In this document: positions 37,289 through 46,463 of the stretch, piece after piece | Layout: each line of letters begins with the position of its first letter | Numbering within the stretch: the stretch's first letter is position 1 | Source of the DNA: Janthinobacterium lividum PAMC 25724 | GTDB taxonomy: Bacteria > Pseudomonadota > Gammaproteobacteria > Burkholderiales > Burkholderiaceae_D | Assembly: GCA_000242815.2 (NCBI GenBank) | Contig: AHHB01000028.1 | Coordinates: 248,001-312,000 of the forward strand | Direction of reading: 5' to 3' | DNA: 64,000 bases | Notes under the pieces: generated by a model | Seen by the model: only the letters and a program-made list of their open reading frames with translations | Told to the model about the DNA's origin: nothing | The model's database searches: none | Program-made: the position numbers and the translations under genes

Positions 37289-39168
37289 GTGAATAACATG
37301 TTTTCCAAATCTGCCATCTGGGTAGTCGTATTGCTGCTGTTGTTTATGCTGTTCAAGCAATTCGACAGTCATGGCGCCACAGGCGGCAGCAAGGCCATCG
37401 CTTATTCCGATTTACTGGATGAAGTCAAAGCCAAGCGCGTCAAGGATGTTGTGATCGAAGGTTCGTCGATCACCGCCAAGCTGATGGACGATACCAAGGT
37501 GCGTACCACCGCCACCAGCCTCGACAAGGGTTTGATTGGCGACTTGCGCGACAACGGCGTGCATTTCGATGTGCGCCCGCCAGAGGAAGCGTCGTTCCTG
37601 CAAACTATTTTTGTATCCTGGTTCCCCATGCTGCTGTTGATCGGCGTCTGGGTGTTTTTCATGCGTCAGATGCAAGGCGGCGGCAGGGCGGGGCATTCTC
37701 GTTCGGCAAGTCGAAGGCACGCATGATGGATGAAGCCAGCAACACCGTGACCTTTGCCGATGTCGCCGGTTGCGACGAAGCGAAAGAAGAAGTCAACGAA
37801 GTGGTCGACTTCCTCAAGGACCCGAGCAAGTTCCAGAAACTCGGTGGCCGCATTCCCCGCGGCGTGCTGATGGTCGGTCCGCCGGGCACGGGTAAAACCC
37901 TGCTGGCGCGTGCCATCGCCGGCGAAGCCAAGGTGCCGTTCTTCTCGATTTCCGGTTCCGACTTCGTGGAAATGTTCGTCGGCGTGGGCGCCTCGCGCGT
38001 GCGTGACATGTTTGAAAACGCGAAAAAGCATTCGCCATGCATCATTTTCATCGATGAGATTGACGCTGTTGGTCGTCACCGCGGTGCCGGCATGGGCGGC
38101 GGCAATGATGAGCGCGAACAGACCTTGAACCAGTTGCTGGTCGAGATGGACGGTTTTGAAGCCAACTCCGGTGTGATCGTCGTGGCCGCCACCAACCGCG
38201 CCGATGTACTCGACAAAGCCTTGCTGCGTCCCGGCCGTTTCGACCGCCAGGTCTCTGTCGGCTTGCCCGATATCCGCGGCCGCGAGCAGATCTTGAACGT
38301 GCACATGCGCAAGGTACCTATCAGTACCGATGTGAAAGCCGATATCCTGGCCCGTGGTACCCCTGGTTTCTCGGGTGCGGACCTGGCCAACCTGGTCAAC
38401 GAGGCAGCCCTGTTTGCCGCCCGCCGCAGCAAGCGACTGGTGGAAATGGCCGACTTCGAAGACGCGAAAGACAAGATCTACATGGGTCCTGAGCGTAAGT
38501 CGATGATCATCCGCGAGGAAGAGCGTCGCAATACGGCTTACCATGAATCCGGTCACGCCGTCGTTGCCAAGTTGTTGCCGAAAGCTGATCCCGTGCACAA
38601 AGTGACGATCATGCCGCGCGGCTGGGCTCTGGGTCTGACCTGGCAGTTGCCGGAACACGACAACTTGTCCGCCTACAAGGACAAGATGCTGGAAGAAATT
38701 TCCATCCTTTTCGGTGGGCGTATCGCCGAAGAGATTTTCGTGGGACAAATGTCCACCGGTGCGTCGAATGACTTCTCGCGCGCTACCAAGCTGGCCCGCT
38801 CCATGGTGACCCGCTTCGGCATGTCCGACAGCATGGGCGTGATGGTCTACGAAGACAGCGAAAACGAAGGTTTCTTCGGTGGTGCTACCAAGACGATCTC
38901 GGAAGCGACCCAGCAAAAGGTCGACGCCGAAATCCGCAATATTCTTGACAAGCAATATGCTTTGGCGCGTAACTTGCTGGAAAGTAATCGCGACAAGGTG
39001 GAAATGATGACCAAAGCCTTGCTGGAATGGGAAACCATCGATGCACAGCAAATTAATGACATCATGGCCGGCCTCGAGCCGCATCCGCCGAAAGTCATCC
39101 CGCCACGCCGTAATGCGGGCGATAGCGACACGGGTGGCATCTCGCCAAACGTGACGGCGCCAGCTTAA
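37289..39168 (+). CDS. ftsH: ATP-dependent zinc metalloprotease FtsH, frame broken by one missing base
   Basis: Membrane AAA+ protease that degrades membrane and regulatory proteins. GTG start 37289 has AAGGAG upstream. TM1 lies at about 7-25 and TM2 at about 112-132. The open frame then leaves the family sequence after MRQMQGGG and stops at 37726, while a second frame from 37723 continues with [20 protein letters not shown]. Adding one G in the run at 37690-37693 gives [18 protein letters not shown] and a 626-residue protein, the usual length. Walker A GPPGTGKT, Walker B IIFIDEID, the SRH arginines and zinc motif HESGH are all intact. An essential gene with one missing G is most likely a sequencing error. 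Confidence 0.93.
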
Positions 39169-39275
39169 TAGCGCCAGCCGCTTGAGCGGCGGCGTGTTGT
39201 ATGAAAGGGTAAGGAGCGATCCTTGCCCTTTTTCGTTGCCGCTGCAAATTTTTCCTGACGACTAAAAAGAGTTAC

Positions 39276-40109
39276 ATGCGACACTATTTGCAATTCGGCC
39301 GTTTCGGCTTCAACCTGCAGGGCACGCAGGCGCTGGTGATGGGCATCCTGAATATCACACCCGATTCATTTTCCGATGCAGGCCAGTATCAGCACTTGGA
39401 ATTTGCCCTCTCGCGCGCCGAGCAGATGATGCTCGATGGCGTTGATATCATCGATATCGGCGGCGAATCGAGTCGCCCCGGCGCGCCGCCCTTGCCGCTG
39501 CAGGACGAGTTGCAGCGCGTTATGCCGGTGCTGTACGCTTTGCGCGACTGTGGCAAGCCGCTGTCGGTCGATACTTATAAACCGCAAGTGATGCGCGAAG
39601 CGATTCTGGCGGGCGCCGACATGATCAATGACATCAATGGTTTCCGCGCGCCTGGCGCTATCGAGGCGGTGCAGGGCAGCGACTGCGCGCTGTGTATCAT
39701 GCACATGCAAAGCGTGCCACAAACCATGCAGGACCAGCCCCAGTATGACGATGTGGTACGCGAAGTGATTGCCTTCCTGCACGAACGCGTCGAGACGATG
39801 ACGGCAGCGGGCATCGATCGTGAACGCCTGTGCGTCGATCCCGGCTTCGGCTTTGGCAAGACGGTGGAGCAGAACTACGCCTTGCTGCGCGCCACGCGCC
39901 AGTTGCGCAGCGAACTGGGCTTGCCGGTGCTGGCGGGGCTGTCGCGCAAGTCGATGATAGGCGCCGTTACTGGGCGTGCCGTGGAGCAGCGCCTGGCCGG
40001 TAGTGTTGCCGGGGCGCTAGCTGCGGTAGCGCAAGGCGCAGAAATTATCCGTGTGCATGATGTGGCTGAAACCGTCGATGCATTGAAGGTCTGGCGCATG
40101 GCACATTAA
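39276..40109 (+). CDS. folP: Dihydropteroate synthase
   Basis: Condenses p-aminobenzoate with hydroxymethyldihydropterin pyrophosphate in folate synthesis; the sulfonamide target. 277 residues, TIM barrel. Signatures: [52 protein letters not shown], and the phosphate-binding [14 protein letters not shown]. It lies between ftsH and glmM in the conserved order. Confidence 0.96.
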   Translation: MRHYLQFGRFGFNLQGTQALVMGILNITPDSFSDAGQYQHLEFALSRAEQMMLDGVDIIDIGGESSRPGAPPLPLQDELQRVMPVLYALRDCGKPLSVDTYKPQVMREAILAGADMINDINGFRAPGAIEAVQGSDCALCIMHMQSVPQTMQDQPQYDDVVREVIAFLHERVETMTAAGIDRERLCVDPGFGFGKTVEQNYALLRATRQLRSELGLPVLAGLSRKSMIGAVTGRAVEQRLAGSVAGALAAVAQGAEIIRVHDVAETVDALKVWRMAH

Positions 40110-40149
40110 TCTTGTAAAATTTATCATAAACAACAAAAAGAGAAATACG

Positions 40150-41487
40150 ATGACGCGTAAATATTTTGGCACCGATGGCATCCGCGGTCTGGTGGGCACG
40201 GCTCCGATCACCCCCGATTTCGTCATGCGCCTCGGCTATGCGGCCGGCAAGGTGCTGGCCAAGTCGCAAGGTGGCAAGGTGCGCCCGACAGTGTTGATTG
40301 GCAAGGACACACGCATTTCCGGCTACATGCTGGAAGCGGCGCTGGAAGCGGGCCTGTCGGCCGCTGGCGTTGACGTGATGCTGGCCGGCCCCATGCCGAC
40401 GCCGGCGATCGCTTACCTGACGCGGGCGCTGCGCCTGTCGGCCGGGGTGGTCATTTCCGCCTCGCACAATCCCTACCATGACAATGGCATCAAGTTCTTT
40501 TCCGCCCAGGGTAGCAAGCTGCCCGACAGCGTGGAACTGGAAATCGAGGCGACACTCGACGAACCGATGGCCTGCGTGCCATCGGACAAGCTGGGCCGCG
40601 CCAAGCGCTTGGACGATGCCCAGGGCCGCTACATCGAATTTTGCAAGAGCACCTTCCCGAACGAGCTGGACTTGCGTGGCATGAAGATCGTCGTCGATTG
40701 CGCGCATGGTGCCGCTTATCATATCGCGCCGCACGTGTTTCATGAGTTGGGTGCGGAAGTTATTGCCATCGGCAACAAGCCCGATGGCTTCAATATCAAT
40801 GCGGGCTTTGGCGCCACGGCAACCAAGGCCATGGCTGCCGCTGTTGTCGAGCATGGCGCTGATCTCGGTATCGCCCTCGATGGCGACGCTGACCGCCTGA
40901 TCATGTGCGATGCCACGGGGCGTTTGTATAACGGCGACGAGTTATTGTACGTGATGGTCAAGGATCGCCTGGCGACGGGCCCCGTGGCTGGCGCCGTGGG
41001 CACCCTGATGACGAATATGGCGCTGGAAGTGCTGTTCAAGCAGCAGGGCATCGGCTTTGCGCGCGCCAAGGTAGGTGACCGCTACGTGCTGGAAGTCATG
41101 CAGGAAAAGGGCTGGATACTGGGCGGCGAAGGCTCCGGCCATTTGCTGTGCCTGGACCGCCACACGACGGGCGATGGCATCGTCTCCGCGCTGCAAGTAT
41201 TGTCCGCACTCAAGCGCAGCGGCCAGAACCTGCAGCAGTGCCTGGCTGAGCTGGTGCTGTTCCCGCAAACCCTGATCAACCTGCGCGTAGCGCCCGGTTT
41301 CGACTGGCAGAAAAATGCCGCCATGGTGGCCGAGAAAGAAATGGTCGAGGCCGAATTGGGCGACACGGGCCGCGTGCTGATCCGCGCTTCGGGCACCGAA
41401 CCGTTGATACGCGTCATGGTGGAAGCCAAGCATAAGGACAAGGCCGAGTCGATGGCGCGCCGCATTGCCGATAAAGTCAGCGCTTAA
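40150..41487 (+). CDS. glmM: Phosphoglucosamine mutase
   Basis: Converts glucosamine-6-phosphate to glucosamine-1-phosphate for peptidoglycan and LPS precursors. 445 residues. The start motif [10 protein letters not shown], the phosphoserine loop [18 protein letters not shown] (active serine near residue 102), the metal loop LDGDADR and the C-terminal [14 protein letters not shown] phosphate site are all present. 40 bp after folP. Confidence 0.96.
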   Translation: MTRKYFGTDGIRGLVGTAPITPDFVMRLGYAAGKVLAKSQGGKVRPTVLIGKDTRISGYMLEAALEAGLSAAGVDVMLAGPMPTPAIAYLTRALRLSAGVVISASHNPYHDNGIKFFSAQGSKLPDSVELEIEATLDEPMACVPSDKLGRAKRLDDAQGRYIEFCKSTFPNELDLRGMKIVVDCAHGAAYHIAPHVFHELGAEVIAIGNKPDGFNINAGFGATATKAMAAAVVEHGADLGIALDGDADRLIMCDATGRLYNGDELLYVMVKDRLATGPVAGAVGTLMTNMALEVLFKQQGIGFARAKVGDRYVLEVMQEKGWILGGEGSGHLLCLDRHTTGDGIVSALQVLSALKRSGQNLQQCLAELVLFPQTLINLRVAPGFDWQKNAAMVAEKEMVEAELGDTGRVLIRASGTEPLIRVMVEAKHKDKAESMARRIADKVSA

Positions 41488-41595
41488 GCAGGAAAGTGCT
41501 GGACAGGCCAGGGCAGGGCAGGCGCGATAGTTATTTCCATCTAATTCGTCTATGCCAATTGACGAAATTGCTTGGGGGCGTTATTATCTTGTCTT

Positions 41596-41672
41596 CGGAG
41601 TGTGGCGCAGCCCGGTAGCGCACCTGGTTTGGGACCAGGGGGTCCAAGGTTCGAATCCTTGTACTCCGACCA
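41596..41672 (+). tRNA. tRNA-Pro (anticodon TGG)
   Basis: 77 nt. Acceptor CGGAGTG/TACTCCG, anticodon loop TTTGGGA in the stem CCTGG/CCAGG, T-loop TTCGAAT and encoded CCA. C at position 1 is typical of proline tRNAs. Confidence 0.97.
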
Positions 41673-41682
41673 AAGTCATAAG

Positions 41683-41712
41683 CGGGCTGTCAGAAATGAC
41701 AGCCCGTTTTCT
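41683..41712 (+). terminator. Terminator after tRNA-Pro
   Basis: Perfect 10-bp stem CGGGCTGTCA/TGACAGCCCG with a GAAA tetraloop and TTTTCT. Confidence 0.92.
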
Positions 41713-41763
41713 ATTCTGCGCAGGCATTTCATGGCTGGCGCATGAATTAAAATACTGCACCTT

Positions 41764-41838
41764 TCCGCCCATCGTTCAACGATAGGACAACGGTCTTCTA
41801 AACCGTGAATGGGGGTTCGATTCCCTCTGGGCGGACCA
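41764..41838 (+). tRNA. tRNA-Arg (anticodon TCT)
   Basis: 75 nt. Acceptor TCCGCCC/GGGCGGA, anticodon loop CTTCTAA in the stem ACGGT/ACCGT, T-loop TTCGATT and encoded CCA. Confidence 0.95.
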
Positions 41839-41918
41839 GTTCATACTGGTCACACAGCATGCGCCATGAGCCGGCCGCACTGCATCTTCCCCTCGTGATT
41901 TGCGTTTCGCGTATCAGC

Positions 41919-42098
41919 TTACGGCTGCGCAAACAGCAGCACGCTCAATAAATACACCAGCGGCGCCGCGCATAGCAGGGCAGACAATACCGACAGCTTT
42001 TTCTTGCTCGCCCGACGCGCGAGGCGCAGCCGTTCTCGTGCCGGCAAATGCTCGCGTAGCACGCTACGTGCGCGAGACTGGAATGGGGATTCATGCAT
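41919..42098 (-). CDS. Small single-pass membrane protein of unknown function
   Basis: 59 residues, starting at ATG 42098 with AAGGAG five bases upstream. The N-terminal 35 residues are arginine-rich and hydrophilic (RARSVLREHLPARERLRLAR). A hydrophobic segment follows (LSVLSALLCAAPLVYLLSVL) almost to the end. It is a positive-inside single-pass design, with the basic part likely in the cytoplasm. Family unknown to me. A 64-codon frame overlapping on the same strand is cysteine-rich and less credible. Confidence 0.6.
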   Translation of the reverse strand: MHESPFQSRARSVLREHLPARERLRLARRASKKKLSVLSALLCAAPLVYLLSVLLFAQP

Positions 42099-42228
42099 GG
42101 ATGCTCCTTCGCAAGGTTGGCTGTCGTGCCAACGAGCATAGCCAGAGCGGTATAAATATGGTGTAAATAGTCAGCTGCTGCGCGTATGCGGCGTGTATAC
42201 GTGGTGGCGCTGCAGGCGCATGCGGGCC

Positions 42229-42807
42229 TTATTTTTCGTCGTCGTGGGGGCTCTTGCCGAACAGGCGGTCCTTGGCATTGAGCAGCTTTTGCATCTTGGC
42301 GCCCATTTTCATCAGTTGCGCCATCGATTCGGGCGACAGGCGCTGCAAGTCGTCGAACCAGGTGTTGGCCAGGTTAACCAGTTCATACATTTCGCGCATG
42401 CGCTCTTGCGCATACTGGTCGCCGGCTTGCGTGGCCGGTGCCAGCAGCGATTCGCGCAGCACCGTCAGGGTCGGTGCCACTTCGCGGCGGCGCCGTTCGG
42501 CGGCCACGACGCGGAAGATTTGCCATACATCGCCCAGCGAGGAAAAATACTCGCGTCGGTCGCCCGGAATGCGCGACTGGCGTATCAAGCCCCAGCCCTG
42601 CAACTCCTTCAAGCCGATGCTGACGTTCGAGCGGGAAAAACTCAGGTGCTCCGCAATTTCGTCCGCGTGCAAAGGATGCTCTGCGACAAATAACAAGGCA
42701 TACACTTGCCCCACCGTACGGTTAAAGCCCCAGCGGCTGCCCATCTCGCCGAAATGGCTGACAAAGGTCAGGATCAGCGGCGTCATTTGAATATGTTGAG
42801 TTTTCAT
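42229..42807 (-). CDS. GbsR/MarR-type transcriptional regulator
   Basis: 192 residues with a MarR-like winged helix-turn-helix (about 25-95: HADEIAEHLSFSRSNVSIGL, then KELQGWGLI) and a C-terminal helical dimerisation part, as in the GbsR group. The start ATG 42807 is followed by KTQHIQMTPLILTF. It is divergent from the cydDCABX operon with 117 bp between starts, so it is a strong candidate regulator of cytochrome bd expression. This link is by position only. Confidence 0.85.
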   Translation of the reverse strand: MKTQHIQMTPLILTFVSHFGEMGSRWGFNRTVGQVYALLFVAEHPLHADEIAEHLSFSRSNVSIGLKELQGWGLIRQSRIPGDRREYFSSLGDVWQIFRVVAAERRRREVAPTLTVLRESLLAPATQAGDQYAQERMREMYELVNLANTWFDDLQRLSPESMAQLMKMGAKMQKLLNAKDRLFGKSPHDDEK

Positions 42808-42846
42808 AATTATCTGGATTTTTTCACGCCATTCGGGTGGGGTCAA

Positions 42847-42904
42847 TTGATATATGTCATGTTTCGCAGTATTATACTAAGAATCGAATTTACAGAAAAT
42901 TCTG
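42847..42904 (+). promoter_or_regulatory. cydD promoter with candidate operator
   Basis: TTGATA, a 17-bp spacer, then TATTAT (42870-42875), a good sigma-70 match. Downstream, CAGAA-AA-TTCTG at 42893-42904 is an inverted repeat near the expected +10, suited to a MarR-type repressor. TTGAT also resembles an FNR half-site, but the other half (GTCAT) does not fit well. Confidence 0.6.
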
Positions 42905-42924
42905 AAAACTCAAGAAGTATAGAT

Positions 42925-44661
42925 ATGCCTAACCTGTCACCACTGCCGTCCCCGCCCCTATCCTTGCCCCGCTTTGTTCTTCCCCGTGTCGCCAGCCTGG
43001 CGCAAGGTGGCGCCGCCTTGCTGTGGCTGCCGCAAGCGGCCTTGCTGGCCTGGGCCGTACAAGCCATGCAGGGCGGTGCACTCTGGCGCGCGGCCCTGCT
43101 GCCGGCCGCTGGCGTGCTGCTGCTGGGCGTGCTGCGCGCCGGCTGCGAAGCGTGGGGTGCGCGGCGCATGTATGCGGCGGCGCGCGAGCACCTGTCTACC
43201 TTGCGCGTCCAGGTGGCGCAAGCGCTGGCGCGCCGTTCGCCGCTCGATCGCCAGCGCGCGCAGTCGGGCCAGGCGGCCAGCGTCATCGCCGAGCAGGCCG
43301 AAGCCATCGTGCCCTACCTGGTGCGCTACAAGCCGGCGCGCTGGAAAGTGTTGCTCGTGCCGCTAGTGATCCTTGCCGTGGTGACACCGCTGTCGTGGAT
43401 TGCCGCCTTGATCTTGCTCGTTGCCGCCCCCCTGATTCCCGTCTTCATGGCGCTGGTGGGCATGGGTGCGCAAGCGGCCAGCCGCGCGCAGATGGTGGAA
43501 ATGGGCAGCATGAACGCCTTCCTGCTGGATCGGCTGCGCGGCCTGGCCACTCTGCGCGCCTTGGGCGCCGTCGACGCCACGGCCGAGCGGCTCGATGCCT
43601 CGTCGCAATCGGTGCGTCGGCGCACGATGCTCGTGCTGCGCATCGCCTTCCTGTCGTCCGCCGTGCTGGAACTGTTTTCCGCGCTGGGCGTGGCCATGGC
43701 GGCGGCGTTTATTGGCTTCTCCTTGCTCGGCAGCATCAATTTCGGCACCTGGGGCCGGGAACTCAGCCTGGGGCAGGGCTTGTTCATCTTGCTGCTGGCG
43801 CCCGCATTCTTCGAGCCGCTGCGCGAGCTGGCCGCCGTCTGGCACGACAAGGCGGCCGGCGAAGCGGGGCTGGCCGGTTTGCATGACCTGGTGGCCGATG
43901 GCGTGCCCCTGCCTGGCGCCGGCATGCCAGCAGCTGCCGTCTCCGCCGCCGCCATGGCGCTGGCGCCGCCGCCCGCCGTCGACGTCCGTGAGCTGCGCTT
44001 TGCTCACCCTGGCGAAGCGCGCGTATTCGACGGCTTCGATTTGACCGTGCATGCCGGCGAACACGTGGCCTTGCTCGGTGCCAGCGGCGCCGGCAAGACC
44101 ACCTTGCTCTCGTTGTTGGCTGGCTTGCTGCCCGCCAGCGGCGGCGAGATCCGCATCGGCGGCGTGCGCCTGAACGACAGCACGGTCAATACTTTGCGCC
44201 AGCGCATGGCCTGGATGGGCCAGCGTGCGCACGTGTTTGCCGCCTCCGTCAGCCAGAACGTGACGCTGGGCCGCGCTGGCGCGAACGCCGCGCAAGTGAC
44301 GCAGGCTTTGCATCTGGCCGACCTGGCCACCGTGGCTCAGGCGCAACCGGCCGTCATGCTCAGCGATGGGGGCCAGGGCCTGTCCGGCGGCGAAGCGGTG
44401 CGCCTGGCGTTGGCCCGCGTGGCCCTGCACCCGCATGCCGACCTGTTGCTGGTCGATGAACCGACGGCCCACCTCGATAGTGAGACGGCGGCGCGCGTCA
44501 CGGACGCCTTGCTGGCGTTGGCAAGGGGCAAAACCATGATCGTCGCCACGCATGACCCCGTGCTGGCTGGCCGCTTGCAGCGCACGGTGCAGGTCGATGT
44601 GCCGGCGCACATGCAGGCGCAGCCGCAGCCGCAGGCACAGAAGGAAGAAGGACGCGCATGA
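42925..44661 (+). CDS. cydD: Cytochrome bd assembly exporter subunit CydD
   Basis: Half of the heterodimeric ABC exporter of cysteine and glutathione needed to assemble cytochrome bd. 578 residues: a six-helix membrane domain (about 15-330) and a nucleotide-binding domain (about 350-560) with Walker A LLGASGAGKTT, signature LSGGEAVRLALAR and Walker B LLLVDEPTAHLD. The tail ends in a Gln/Pro-rich stretch. Start 42925 is chosen by family alignment; AAGAAG lies nine bases before. It overlaps cydC by 4 bp (ATGA). Confidence 0.92.
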   Translation: MPNLSPLPSPPLSLPRFVLPRVASLAQGGAALLWLPQAALLAWAVQAMQGGALWRAALLPAAGVLLLGVLRAGCEAWGARRMYAAAREHLSTLRVQVAQALARRSPLDRQRAQSGQAASVIAEQAEAIVPYLVRYKPARWKVLLVPLVILAVVTPLSWIAALILLVAAPLIPVFMALVGMGAQAASRAQMVEMGSMNAFLLDRLRGLATLRALGAVDATAERLDASSQSVRRRTMLVLRIAFLSSAVLELFSALGVAMAAAFIGFSLLGSINFGTWGRELSLGQGLFILLLAPAFFEPLRELAAVWHDKAAGEAGLAGLHDLVADGVPLPGAGMPAAAVSAAAMALAPPPAVDVRELRFAHPGEARVFDGFDLTVHAGEHVALLGASGAGKTTLLSLLAGLLPASGGEIRIGGVRLNDSTVNTLRQRMAWMGQRAHVFAASVSQNVTLGRAGANAAQVTQALHLADLATVAQAQPAVMLSDGGQGLSGGEAVRLALARVALHPHADLLLVDEPTAHLDSETAARVTDALLALARGKTMIVATHDPVLAGRLQRTVQVDVPAHMQAQPQPQAQKEEGRA

Positions 44662-46343
44662 AAACTTCCTTCATACGCCATCGCGTCCTGCGGCAATTGC
44701 TGCTGGCCCAGCCCGGCAAATTGATCGCTGGCGCCATGCTGGCGGCACTGACGGCGGTAGCCGGCATGGCCTTGCTGGGTTTGTCTGGCTGGTTCATCAC
44801 TGCCACCTCGCTTGCTGGCCTGCATGCGTCCACCGCCGTGCTGTTCGACGTGTTCGGCCCGTCGGCCGGCATCCGCCTGCTCGCCATCGGCCGCACGGGC
44901 TCGCGCTATGCGGAGCGTCTCGTCACGCACGACGCCACCTTCGCCGCCCTGGCCAGCATCCGCGTGCAACTGTTCCGTGCCTGGTCGCGCCCGGAAGCGG
45001 CCAGTCGCTTGCTGCGCCAGCCTGCCAAGCTGCTGTTCCGCTTGACGGCCGATATCGATGCGCTCGAAGCGCTGTATTTGCGCCTGCTGGTGCCGGCCTT
45101 TACGGCGCTGTGCGTGGCCTTGCTGGCCGGCATCGCGCTGGGCGTGCTGCAGTGGCAGCTGGGCTTGGGCCTGGCCGCGTGGCTGCTGGCGGCCGGCGGC
45201 GGCATCAGCTCGGTTGTGGCGCAGCGTGCCCGCCGTCCCGCCATCGTGCGCTCGCGCGCCATCGAAAAATTACGTTCCGGCAGCATCGACCTGGTGGCCG
45301 GCCAGACGGACCTGGTGATGGCGGGCCGCATCGAGGCCCAATGCGCGGCGCTGGGACAGATCGACCGCTCGCTGGCGCAAGCCGATTTCGCCTTGCTGCG
45401 CCTCGATACGGCGGCCAGTGCCGCGTATGGCGTGGCCGCCAGCGTGACCTTGGCCGGCGTGCTGCTGGCCGTGGCCGCGCTGGTGCAGCAGCAGGCGCTG
45501 AACCTGCCGCTGGCGGCGCTGGCCTTGCTGATTGCCCTGACGGCCGTGGAACCGTTTGCGGGACTGCGCCGTGGCGCGCTGGAAGCGGGTCGCATGCTGC
45601 TGGCCATGCGCCGTCTGGCGCCGTGCCTGGCAAGCCTGGAACAGTCACCGCTGTCGCCCGGCGCAGCCGCAAACGGCTTGCGCCTGGAACGCGTCAGTGC
45701 CGCGCATGCGGGCAGCGATGTCGCCATTTTGCATGACGTCTCGCTGCACATCGCGCACGGTGAGCGCGTGGCCTTGATCGGTCCCAGTGGCGCGGGCAAG
45801 TCGACATTGCTGGCCATCGCCGCGCGCGAGCTGGCACCGCTGTCGGGGATCGTCAGCGCCTCGCGCGCCTGTCTGTTCACGCAGAAGACGGAACTATTCC
45901 AGGACAGCCTGCGCGACAACCTGCGCCTGGCCGACCCGTCCGCCAGCGATGCGCAGCTGTGGGCGGCGCTGCAGGCGGCAGGCCTGGAGGGGGACGTGCG
46001 GGCCTTGGCGGGCGGCCTCGATACGCTGCTGGGCGAGGGCGGCCTGGGCATGTCGGGTGGCCAGGCGCGGCGCTTGGCGTTGGCGCGCCTGTGCCTGCAC
46101 GAATCGACCTTGTGGCTGCTGGACGAAGCCACCGAGGCACTCGATGCAGCGGTGGCAATCGATGTCTTGCAGCGCCTGCGCGCGCGCAGCGACGGGCGCA
46201 CTCTGCTGATCGCCACCCACTTGCGGCGCGAGGCGGCGCTGGCGGACCGGCTGCTCAGCCTGCGCGATGGCCGCATCGTCGCTGACGTGCGCCGTGGCAC
46301 GCCGGATTTCGAGGCAGCGCTGGCGCGCTTGCGCGGCGATTGA
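44658..46343 (+). CDS. cydC: Cytochrome bd assembly exporter subunit CydC
   Basis: Partner of CydD; 561 residues with a membrane domain up to about 320 and an ATPase domain with Walker A LIGPSGAGKSTLL, signature MSGGQARRLALARL and Walker B LWLLDEATEALD. The N-terminal motif LSGWFITATSLAGLH is typical of CydC. Translationally coupled to cydD, and 120 bp before cydA. Confidence 0.93.
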   Translation: MKTSFIRHRVLRQLLLAQPGKLIAGAMLAALTAVAGMALLGLSGWFITATSLAGLHASTAVLFDVFGPSAGIRLLAIGRTGSRYAERLVTHDATFAALASIRVQLFRAWSRPEAASRLLRQPAKLLFRLTADIDALEALYLRLLVPAFTALCVALLAGIALGVLQWQLGLGLAAWLLAAGGGISSVVAQRARRPAIVRSRAIEKLRSGSIDLVAGQTDLVMAGRIEAQCAALGQIDRSLAQADFALLRLDTAASAAYGVAASVTLAGVLLAVAALVQQQALNLPLAALALLIALTAVEPFAGLRRGALEAGRMLLAMRRLAPCLASLEQSPLSPGAAANGLRLERVSAAHAGSDVAILHDVSLHIAHGERVALIGPSGAGKSTLLAIAARELAPLSGIVSASRACLFTQKTELFQDSLRDNLRLADPSASDAQLWAALQAAGLEGDVRALAGGLDTLLGEGGLGMSGGQARRLALARLCLHESTLWLLDEATEALDAAVAIDVLQRLRARSDGRTLLIATHLRREAALADRLLSLRDGRIVADVRRGTPDFEAALARLRGD

Positions 46344-46463
46344 AGAACGATAGGGGAGACACAGGCGGCGCTGCTCGGCAGTTTTGCCACATCGACGTCT
46401 ATCGACTAGCAACAGAAAAATGTCAATTTTGCAATTAAAGTAGGGAAACACCAAGGAAATTAT

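Noticed and set aside
41687-41702. CTGTCA-N4-TGACAG resembling the Crp-type operator
   Set aside because: It is the stem of the tRNA-Pro terminator; the spacing differs (4 instead of 6) and the T-run follows.
41596-41838. tRNA-associated integration site
   Set aside because: No integrase, no att duplication and no change in gene content around the two tRNA genes.
42843-42860. FNR/ANR box at the cydD promoter
   Set aside because: TTGAT half present, but the second half GTCAT lacks the ATCAA pattern. Treated as part of the -35.
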